The notes below the pieces were generated by a model, which ran no database searches, was not told the DNA's origin, and saw only the letters and a list, made by a program, of their open reading frames with translations. Below are positions 50,168-57,479 of a DNA stretch of 64,000 nt, in pieces; within the stretch, counting starts at the first letter, position 1; each line of letters begins with the position of its first letter. The DNA is from Flavobacterium sp. CFS9 (GTDB lineage Bacteria > Bacteroidota > Bacteroidia > Flavobacteriales > Flavobacteriaceae), in the NCBI RefSeq assembly GCF_041154745.1, contig NZ_AP031573.1, positions 1,054,001-1,118,000 on the forward strand. Direction: 5' to 3'. A program made the position numbers and the translations under genes.

Positions 50168-51210
50168 TTATTATCAAAATTAGTTTTTGCAAATATTTTT
50201 TTAAAGAACAAAGCTCTCTTTTCAATCAAATGCCAAGATAAATATCCAAAAATTATTGAAATTAAAACAGATCGGGTCAATAATCCCGATAAATTCAAAT
50301 TAAAAAAATGCATCAATGTCTGCTGAATTGGAAAGCCATAAATATAAATTCCATAAGACGGATCTCCCATTTTTCCAAAAGAACTTATATATTTTAAAGG
50401 ATTCAACCCTATTATTAAAATTATGCTTGTAAGCAAGATATGCTTACAGAAATTATACAAATTAAAGTATAAGGTTATTACAAGAAAAATGGAAACTATT
50501 ATTAAAAGAAAATTTTTATGCTTAAAGTTTTCGATATTTAAAGACGCTAACAAACTGCCTCCAACGAAAAAGGTTCCTAAGTTAATAAAGTGATATGCTG
50601 AAATTCCAAATTTACTTATCTGACTTAACTGAATACCGAAAAAGTTGTATCCCGTAAACATCATTAAAAAGAAAAATAATAGAAGGAATGAAACTAATCG
50701 TCTTTTACTAATTATTATAAACAGAATGGAAAGTAAAACATAGAAAGAAAATTCATAGCAAATTGTCCATAGAGAACCGTTTATAGCAAAATGATACGGG
50801 TTGTCTTTAAATATTTCAGCGATATTATATTGTAATTTAAACAGGGAAAGATTTCTAGGAATGTAGGTCCATACTTCTCTATTATCAAGATATGATATTG
50901 AACTTTTATATACAAATGGCGCCAACAATATAGTTAAAGCGAGAACTACAAATAGTCCGGGAAACAATCTTAATATTCTTTTCCAATAGTACTCAACTAT
51001 ATTTTTACTTCTCTCCAGACTTTGAAATATTAAATAACCGCTTAAAATAAAAAAACCGTTTAATCCTAAACTTGATAATTCAATTTGATTATTGGTTATT
51101 TTCAAAAGCCATTGATTACTAAGATCGCTTCCTGAAAGCGGGTAAGAATGAGAAATTACCACAAATAATGCAAAACTGAATCTTAGAAAATCAAAATTAT
51201 TTTTCCGCAT
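50161..51210 (-). CDS. Membrane acyltransferase, AT3 (OafA-like) family, copy 3
   Basis: The protein has 349 residues and about ten hydrophobic segments. The family start reads KNNFDFLRFSFALFVVISHS, in which R and H of AT3 are kept while the usual glycine after R is Phe. GSLWTICYEFSFYVLLSILF is the second conserved segment with the catalytic-region Glu. It presumably O-acylates a sugar of the chain across the membrane. It overlaps both flanking glycosyltransferase genes (seven and fourteen bases). Confidence 0.86.
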   Translation of the reverse strand: MRKNNFDFLRFSFALFVVISHSYPLSGSDLSNQWLLKITNNQIELSSLGLNGFFILSGYLIFQSLERSKNIVEYYWKRILRLFPGLFVVLALTILLAPFVYKSSISYLDNREVWTYIPRNLSLFKLQYNIAEIFKDNPYHFAINGSLWTICYEFSFYVLLSILFIIISKRRLVSFLLLFFFLMMFTGYNFFGIQLSQISKFGISAYHFINLGTFFVGGSLLASLNIENFKHKNFLLIIVSIFLVITLYFNLYNFCKHILLTSIILIIGLNPLKYISSFGKMGDPSYGIYIYGFPIQQTLMHFFNLNLSGLLTRSVLISIIFGYLSWHLIEKRALFFKKIFAKTNFDNKC

Positions 51211-52126
51211 TCCTAAAGATTTTAGCTTTTACTTTTTTAATTATTTTTTTTGGCTTTTTATAATCTTTCATCAACGAATTTATAGTTTTAAAAAAAAGAT
51301 TTCTGGAAACAAAAACATGATCATATTCGCTTTTGATCAAAGTTTCAATACGATTTAAATCATCTTTTTGTCTTCCGAAAATTATTTTTTTTATTTGTTC
51401 ATCTTTCAAATAAGATAACAAACAGGTAAACAATGTATGATTATTCTTTACAATCTGAAGCTGTGAAGTACTTGAAAAAACACCAACTCCATATCTGTAA
51501 ATGGCCATTTTTTCATCTAAAATTTTCAACTTACCATGTTCTGCCAGCATTAAGTATAAAAAATAATCTCCAATTGGAGTACATTGAAATTCAAAAGGAA
51601 ATTCATGAATGACATTTCTAAAAACAACGGATGGTGTGTGTATATAATTTCCCAGTTTCGCTAAGGTTTCAAGGGTTTCATAATTCTCAGGCAATTTTGT
51701 AATAAAATCTTCTGTAATTTCACCGTTCGGTTTAAGAATATTAACTTCATGAAAACATAGAACATAATCTAAATTTGTTTCTAAAAAGTTTATTTGCTTT
51801 TGAAGCTTTAACGGATCTGTCCAATAGTCATCTCCTTCACATAATGCAGTGTATTGTCCGGAGCAATGCTTAATAGCGAAAATAAAATTAGGCATCATAC
51901 CCAAATTATTTTCATGATTAAAATACTTAACACATGACTTTTTAGGATGATTGTCTATAAATTCTTTAATGATGATGTCCGTTTTATCAGGTGAACAATC
52001 ATTAGCAATAATTAGTTCAATTTCAAAATCACATTTTTGCATCAAAACTCCTTCTATGGCCTGAAGAATATAATTCTCATGACCATATGTAATCATGCAA
52101 ACACTAACTTTTGGACTATTACCCAT
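51197..52126 (-). CDS. Glycosyltransferase, GT2 family
   Basis: The protein has 309 residues. It starts KVSVCMITYGHENYILQAIE, then EIELIIANDCSPDKTDII and QYTALCEGDDYWTDPLKLQK (about residue 89), the WTDP motif being common in GT2 enzymes that act in O-antigen synthesis. A basic C-terminus (KKPKKIIKKVKAKIFRN) suggests membrane contact. It overlaps the AT3 gene by 14 bases, the largest overlap in the locus, and is two bases from the acetyltransferase gene. Confidence 0.9.
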   Translation of the reverse strand: MGNSPKVSVCMITYGHENYILQAIEGVLMQKCDFEIELIIANDCSPDKTDIIIKEFIDNHPKKSCVKYFNHENNLGMMPNFIFAIKHCSGQYTALCEGDDYWTDPLKLQKQINFLETNLDYVLCFHEVNILKPNGEITEDFITKLPENYETLETLAKLGNYIHTPSVVFRNVIHEFPFEFQCTPIGDYFLYLMLAEHGKLKILDEKMAIYRYGVGVFSSTSQLQIVKNNHTLFTCLLSYLKDEQIKKIIFGRQKDDLNRIETLIKSEYDHVFVSRNLFFKTINSLMKDYKKPKKIIKKVKAKIFRNAEK

Positions 52127-52128
52127 TC

Positions 52129-52776
52129 TTAAAAATCTAATGATTCTAGTTCTTTTATGATCTTTCCGGGTATTCCTACTACCATTGAATTATCCGGAAC
52201 ATCTTTGGTAACTACCGCTCCGGCTCCAACAATAACATTTTTACCAATTGTAACTTTTGGTAAGACTGTAGAATTTGTTCCCAAAAGAGAATACGCACCA
52301 ATGATACAATTTCCGGAAATACTTACTCCTGGAGAAAGTTCTACAAATTCTCCTAATATCGAATCATGACCAATTGTACAGTTCAAATTCACTAAAGATC
52401 CTTTTTTTATAGTAACATCAGAGGTTATAACTGTACCTGTCATGATATTACAACCAATTTCGATTTCATTTCCAAAATTACCTATGTTGGATAAAGGACT
52501 TATAGTTGAGGTAAAAATGCCTCCCAAAGCGGTAAATTTATCATACATTTTTTTTCTTAAAACAGGACCACCTATTCCTATTGTAAATCTATTATCGATT
52601 GTTTTAAAATAAGACGATACTTCTTCTGTATTTTTTAGAATGGTAAATTTATTATACAAAGTACCTTTTATGTCAACATTTACATCGTCATAGAAAACCA
52701 AATCTTCAAGTTGGTCTAATTGATAAACTACTTCTAAAACTTCCTTAGCAAAACCTTTTGCACCTACAATTAGCAT
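52129..52776 (-). CDS. NeuD/PglD/VioB-like sugar acetyltransferase
   Basis: The protein has 215 residues. The N-terminal nucleotide-sugar-binding part begins LIVGAKGFAKEVLEVVYQL, as in PglD and NeuD. A left-handed beta-helix follows from about residue 90, with the catalytic histidine in NLNCTIGHDSILGEFVELS and the end GAGAVVTKDVPDNSMVVGIP. The gene overlaps an aminotransferase gene by seven bases, which fits acetylation of the 4-amino sugar made by that enzyme. The product could be dTDP-4-acetamido-4,6-dideoxyhexose (VioB-like) or UDP-diacetylbacillosamine (PglD-like). O-acetylation of sialic acid (NeuD) is a third option. Confidence 0.86.
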   Translation of the reverse strand: MLIVGAKGFAKEVLEVVYQLDQLEDLVFYDDVNVDIKGTLYNKFTILKNTEEVSSYFKTIDNRFTIGIGGPVLRKKMYDKFTALGGIFTSTISPLSNIGNFGNEIEIGCNIMTGTVITSDVTIKKGSLVNLNCTIGHDSILGEFVELSPGVSISGNCIIGAYSLLGTNSTVLPKVTIGKNVIVGAGAVVTKDVPDNSMVVGIPGKIIKELESLDF

Positions 52777-53846
52777 ACTATATTATTTATTATCGAAATT
52801 ATTTTAAATAAATCTTGTTCCTTTAAACCAACGTATAATGGTAAACACATAATTCTGGAGGCAATGCTTTCGGATATTGGCATTGACTCCCCTCCTGTAT
52901 ATTCAATAGTATTTAAAGAAGGATAAAAATAACGTCTACTAAAAATTTCATTTTCATTTAACTCTTTTTGAACTTTTAATAATAGCTCTTCACTCTCAAA
53001 AATTAAGGGGTAATAACTATAATTCCAAGTGGTATTCTCTCTTATTTTTAAAGTTTGGATTCTGGACAAATCCAATTTCGAATTGTAATAATTAACTACT
53101 TTTTTTCTTTCTGACATTATTTCCTCCATATAAGGTAAAACGGCCAGTCCTAGTGCAGCCTGCAATTCAGACATCTTACCATTTATTCCTAACCCATGAA
53201 ATGACAATGGCCCGTTATGTCCAAAATTATGACTATGAAATAATTTGTTACTTAAATTTAGATCGTTAGCAAACATGGCTCCTCCTTCTCCTGTATGAAA
53301 TAATTTGGTTGCATGAAAACTACAAGTATTAATATCTCCAAAATCAAATATAGATTGCCCATTATAAGTCACCGCAAAGGAATGTGCAGCGTCATAAATT
53401 ACTTTCAGATTATGTTTTTTTGCAATAATTTCAATTGCATTTACATTACATGGATTCCCAAAAACATGCGTTGCCAATATTGCAGTTGTTTTTGATGTGA
53501 TAGCTGCTTCTATCTTAGTTTCATCAATTGATAAATACTCTGGATGAATATCTACAAAAACAGGGGTACAATTTTCCCAAACAATTGCAGCAGTAGTGGC
53601 TACATAACTAAATGGAGTTGTAATAATTTCTCCATTTTCTCCTAATAGTTTCAATGCAATTTGTAGTGGTATTGTTCCGTTATTTGTTAAAATAATATTA
53701 GAAACCTTTAAATAGCTCTTTAACTTTTCTTCCAATTCTAAAACAAGTTCTCCTCTATTAGTTAACCATTCGTTATCCCAGGCACGCTGTACCTGCTTGT
53801 TGTATTCTTCTAAAGGAGGAAGAAAAGTTTTTGTTACATTTATCAT
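52770..53846 (-). CDS. DegT/DnrJ/EryC1-type sugar aminotransferase, VioA-like
   Basis: The protein has 358 residues. PLP-binding lysine lies in CSFHATKLFHTGEGGAMFAN (about residue 185), with DAAHSF (about 156) as the cofactor aspartate. The start TKTFLPPLEEYNKQVQRAWD and the following WLTNRGELVLELEEKLK resemble VioA and related dTDP-4-keto-6-deoxyglucose aminotransferases, as I recall them. It would make a dTDP-4-amino-4,6-dideoxy sugar, acetylated by the neighbouring enzyme. It overlaps genes on both sides by seven and four bases. A UDP-linked substrate remains possible. Confidence 0.88.
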   Translation of the reverse strand: MINVTKTFLPPLEEYNKQVQRAWDNEWLTNRGELVLELEEKLKSYLKVSNIILTNNGTIPLQIALKLLGENGEIITTPFSYVATTAAIVWENCTPVFVDIHPEYLSIDETKIEAAITSKTTAILATHVFGNPCNVNAIEIIAKKHNLKVIYDAAHSFAVTYNGQSIFDFGDINTCSFHATKLFHTGEGGAMFANDLNLSNKLFHSHNFGHNGPLSFHGLGINGKMSELQAALGLAVLPYMEEIMSERKKVVNYYNSKLDLSRIQTLKIRENTTWNYSYYPLIFESEELLLKVQKELNENEIFSRRYFYPSLNTIEYTGGESMPISESIASRIMCLPLYVGLKEQDLFKIISIINNIVC

Positions 53847-55087
53847 TTTATATTTCTTGCAATTTCGTTTTGAAGTAATGCAATTCTAGGCGACATCTGA
53901 ATTTCATTTGAATATACGTTTTCAAATTTAGACCTGCCATTGTTCGAAATTGCATATAATCTTTCCGGATTCTCTATTAATTTTATTACCTGCTTTATAA
54001 TTGATTCTTTTTTACTTTCTATTAAAATAAGGTCTATATCTGGAACAAAAGCATTATTTTGTTTTAATTCATCTGTAATCAATACAACTACGCCATTTAA
54101 AGCTGCTTCTACAACTGTCCCCAAAGGAAAGCCATCAAATGCTCCTTTTCCTAAAATAAAGGCTTTATTTGGAGAAATTAAGATATCCATATTTTTATAT
54201 ATTGCTCCTAAAGATTCAAAATTTTGATATCCATAAAAACTGATTTTATCCTTAATTGGTGCTATATCAATGTCCTCCTCTGTAAAACCGCCAACCACAT
54301 GAAATTTTATAAAATCATATTTATTAGCAATTTCCATGGCAAATTCTATGAAAACATCGTATCCTTTATCTTCGCCCTTTGACATATATTTAGCAGCACA
54401 AAAGCAAATATCAAAAGTTGTTTTGTTGTCTAAATAGTTTTTTTTCTCCTTCAAATCTTTTTTTAAAGATACTTGCGGAACAACTCCGCCAAAAATAAAT
54501 TCTATTTTTTCAGGATCACACAGTTTTTTATCTAATAAATAAGCATGAGTAATTTTTTGTGTTACAATAACCTTACGAAACATTGGTGAGAGAAAAACTT
54601 TTTTTAATTTATCATCACTTGGAATTTCATTTAACTGAAATCCGCCACCAGGATATAAAGTAAAAACAAAAGGTATTTTATGTTTTTCCAACCAGCTTAA
54701 GTTCCTGAAAATGTTATTAATAAAAACACAGTAGAACAGTTTACTATTTATATTAACAAATCCTTTTCTGAGCTTTATTTTATTCTTTAATGATTTATAC
54801 TGCTCTTCAAACTCATTTATATGATTTTGATGATTTTCAACCGGAGTACCTACAATACGATAAGCTGTAGGTTCAACTATAACTTTTGATTTTTCAAAGT
54901 TTTCAAATACATGTCTAAATTCTTCAAGTCTAAAACCAGAAGCAGGATGGGGAAAAATATCATCAAAAATTAAGACATCATTTTTTATCAAACCCTTGTA
55001 AGGGAAAAAAAAACCTTGATGATAAAGGTATTTAATTACAGGTAAATTATTTCCTAATTTACGTCTGATAACTCTAAAAACATTCAT
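53843..55087 (-). CDS. Glycosyltransferase, GT-B fold, GT4-like
   Basis: The protein has 414 residues. It lacks the standard glycine-rich opening; instead VLIFDDIFPHPASGFRLEEF lies near residue 38. The donor domain shows FCAAKYMSKGEDKGYDVFIE (about residue 232), FHVVGGFTEEDI and SPNKAFILGKGAFDGFPLGT followed by VVEAALNG, which places the second glutamate of an EX7E-like pair. It is downstream of wzt by only one base, so it may act late in chain assembly. Donor unknown. Confidence 0.84.
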   Translation of the reverse strand: MNVFRVIRRKLGNNLPVIKYLYHQGFFFPYKGLIKNDVLIFDDIFPHPASGFRLEEFRHVFENFEKSKVIVEPTAYRIVGTPVENHQNHINEFEEQYKSLKNKIKLRKGFVNINSKLFYCVFINNIFRNLSWLEKHKIPFVFTLYPGGGFQLNEIPSDDKLKKVFLSPMFRKVIVTQKITHAYLLDKKLCDPEKIEFIFGGVVPQVSLKKDLKEKKNYLDNKTTFDICFCAAKYMSKGEDKGYDVFIEFAMEIANKYDFIKFHVVGGFTEEDIDIAPIKDKISFYGYQNFESLGAIYKNMDILISPNKAFILGKGAFDGFPLGTVVEAALNGVVVLITDELKQNNAFVPDIDLILIESKKESIIKQVIKLIENPERLYAISNNGRSKFENVYSNEIQMSPRIALLQNEIARNIK

Positions 55088-55088
55088 A

Positions 55089-56357
55089 TTATCCTACTAT
55101 TTGAGTATTCTCCCAATTTAAATATGGTCGAACAGTTCCTCCCCAATACCCAAAATAATCTTTTCTATGAATTCCTTCTTCTTCAAGATCTACAGAAATC
55201 ATTTTATCGAGTTGAGTAATAATCTCAAAATTATTACCCACTAATATTATTGTAAAAAAGTATCTACCTTTATTTAAAAGATTTTCAGGAATAGTGCAGA
55301 CACTTTTATAGGTTCCTTTTCCTAAAGGTGTTCTTTCTAAATTGGGGGAAGCTAAAACATACACCTCTTTATCATCAAAAATAGATATAGAACAATTAAG
55401 TAAATGATTTTCAATAAAATTTATATACTCGATTTCTAATCTAATTTGATTTTCAATAAAAAAAGAATCTTTTTCTGCGATAAGTTTTATAGATGTTATT
55501 TTAGCGTTTAAATTTCCAGGGGCTTCATCAACCTCCCATTTTATAGTAGTAACAAGATCGGATAGATTAGAATTATATACATCTAGAGCATCATTAATAT
55601 CCCCATTAAATTTTACAGTTCCATTCTCTAAAACTATCCCTCTAGTACACAAACTCTTTACAGCCGCCATATTATGACTCACAAATAAAACCGTACGACC
55701 TTCACCTTTTGAAATATCCTGCATCTTACCGATAGCTTTTTTCTGAAATTCGGCATCTCCAACTGCCAAAACCTCATCAACTACCAAAATTTCGGGCTCC
55801 AAAAATGCCGCTACGGCAAAAGCCAATCTAACGGTCATACCGGAACTATATCTTTTTACAGGTGTATCAATATAACGTTCACAACCCGAGAACTCAATTA
55901 TTTCAGCCAATTTTGACGAAATTTCCTTTTTGGTCATTCCTAAAATAGCACCATTTAAAAAAATGTTTTCTCTTCCGGTCATTTCACCATTAAAGCCTGT
56001 ACCAACCTCTAATAACGAAGCTATACGACCACGGGATTTTATAATTCCGGTAGTTGGAGCTGTAACTTTTGAAAGTATTTTTAAAAGAGTAGATTTTCCT
56101 GCTCCATTTTTACCAATGATACCCAAAACTTCACCTCGTTCCACTTCAAAGTTAATATCCTGCAAAGCCCAGACATAATCTGAATTACCTTTAACAGAGC
56201 GATCATTTGTCTCCCCTATTTTCAGATATGGATCTTCCTTTCCTCTAATCTTATGCCACCAACGATTAATATCATGACTCAGGGTTCCTGTACCTACTTC
56301 TCCTAAACGGTATTGTTTAGAAACGTTTTCAGCTTTTAATATTATATCTTTTTCCAA
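55089..56357 (-). CDS. wzt: O-antigen/polysaccharide ABC transporter ATP-binding protein with C-terminal carbohydrate-binding domain
   Basis: The protein has 422 residues from a TTG start (EKDIILKAENVSKQYRLGEV follows). The ATPase part (about 1-260) has Walker A GIIGKNGAGKSTLLKILSK, signature RYSSGMTVRLAFAVAAFLEP and Walker B ILVVDEVLAVGD. The C-terminal part (about 265-422) is all beta and would bind the non-reducing end of the polymer, as in E. coli O9a Wzt. This suggests that a defined chain end is needed for export. It pairs with Wzm, 50 bp upstream. Confidence 0.92.
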   Translation of the reverse strand: MEKDIILKAENVSKQYRLGEVGTGTLSHDINRWWHKIRGKEDPYLKIGETNDRSVKGNSDYVWALQDINFEVERGEVLGIIGKNGAGKSTLLKILSKVTAPTTGIIKSRGRIASLLEVGTGFNGEMTGRENIFLNGAILGMTKKEISSKLAEIIEFSGCERYIDTPVKRYSSGMTVRLAFAVAAFLEPEILVVDEVLAVGDAEFQKKAIGKMQDISKGEGRTVLFVSHNMAAVKSLCTRGIVLENGTVKFNGDINDALDVYNSNLSDLVTTIKWEVDEAPGNLNAKITSIKLIAEKDSFFIENQIRLEIEYINFIENHLLNCSISIFDDKEVYVLASPNLERTPLGKGTYKSVCTIPENLLNKGRYFFTIILVGNNFEIITQLDKMISVDLEEEGIHRKDYFGYWGGTVRPYLNWENTQIVG

Positions 56358-56407
56358 TTGTTATTGTAAATATATAGAAAGGGTAAATAGATGTATTTTA
56401 TTGTTTT

Positions 56408-57271
56408 TTAGACCGTATCAATAAAACTCTTTTCAGTTTTATTGAAAATTAAAAGTCCAATGAAAAATACTGCAATGGTGACAACAAAAGTATAGGATAA
56501 TCCTAAAATTGAAACTTCTCCAACATCTAAAAGCATATAACGTGCTGTTTCAATAATATAAGCTAATGGATTATACACAACAAGCCAGCCATAAGCCGGT
56601 AATTTATCTTTAATAAGTACCATCGGATACATTACTGCTGACAAATACATCAATAATTGTATACCGAAACCAATTAAATGACTAAAGTCACGATATTTTG
56701 TAACCATTGCTGAAATAAGCATTCCCAGACCTAATCCTAAAATTCCCATTATGATTATTAAAACAGGAAAAAATAAAACAAGACCATTTAAACTTAAATC
56801 TGCTCCTTGAAAATAATAGAAAACATAGAACCCAATAAAAATTAAAAATTGAATTCCGAACTTGACAAGATTTGAAATTACGACAGATAGAGGAGTGATG
56901 ATTCTGGGAAAATATACTTTTCCAAAAATCGCGGCATTAGCCTTAAAAGTGTCTGATGTTCCTGTAAGACAAGCAGTGAAGTAATTCCAAACTGTTATTC
57001 CTGCCAGATTAAATAAAAATGGAGGAACAGTTCCTGTCTCAATTCCAGCAACATTATTGAATATTATTGTAAAGGTTACTGAAGTAAACAATGGCTGAAT
57101 CAAATACCAGAGCGGACCTAAAACAGTTTGCTTATATACCGTGATGACGTCACGTTTTACGAAAAGAAGTAACAAGTCCCGATACTGCCAAACTTCTTTT
57201 AAGTTTAGCGTAAAGAACTTATTTTTAGGTGTTATTTCAAACAACCAATCATTGGGGCTATTGTTGTTCAT
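56408..57271 (-). CDS. wzm: O-antigen/polysaccharide ABC transporter permease
   Basis: The protein has 287 residues from the ATG at 57271 (MNNNSPNDWLFEITPKNKFF), preferred over an upstream in-frame start because related Bacteroidota permeases start near this motif. About six hydrophobic segments follow an amphipathic N-terminal region with LKEVWQYRDLLLLFVKRDVI and VYKQTVLGPLWYLIQPLFTS. Two Wzm and two Wzt subunits form the inner-membrane exporter of an undecaprenyl-linked polysaccharide. It is the first gene after the terminator at 57411 and heads the long run of chain-assembly genes. No exact promoter box was found upstream. Confidence 0.92.
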   Translation of the reverse strand: MNNNSPNDWLFEITPKNKFFTLNLKEVWQYRDLLLLFVKRDVITVYKQTVLGPLWYLIQPLFTSVTFTIIFNNVAGIETGTVPPFLFNLAGITVWNYFTACLTGTSDTFKANAAIFGKVYFPRIITPLSVVISNLVKFGIQFLIFIGFYVFYYFQGADLSLNGLVLFFPVLIIIMGILGLGLGMLISAMVTKYRDFSHLIGFGIQLLMYLSAVMYPMVLIKDKLPAYGWLVVYNPLAYIIETARYMLLDVGEVSILGLSYTFVVTIAVFFIGLLIFNKTEKSFIDTV

Positions 57272-57410
57272 TATTAGTATTATTAGGAACAATCTACAAC
57301 TATATTATTGATAAAGTTATTCCTTAAAATTTAACTATTTTTTCAAGTTCTAATAAATTCTCGTTTTTAATTAACAAGATTATTATGCGATAAGAAAATA
57401 TTCAAAAAGC

Positions 57411-57443
57411 AAAAAAGGCGTTTTTTAAAAAAACACCTTTTAA
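57411..57443 (-). terminator. Terminator after the PglF/WbpM-type gene
   Basis: On the minus strand AAAAGGTG and CGCCTTTT form a stem (one mismatch) with extended A/T pairing, followed by TTTTTTGCTTTTTG. It separates the dehydratase gene from wzm. Confidence 0.75.
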
Positions 57444-57479
57444 TATTTTAGAATTAAAACTTAATCCAAATATTGCAAA

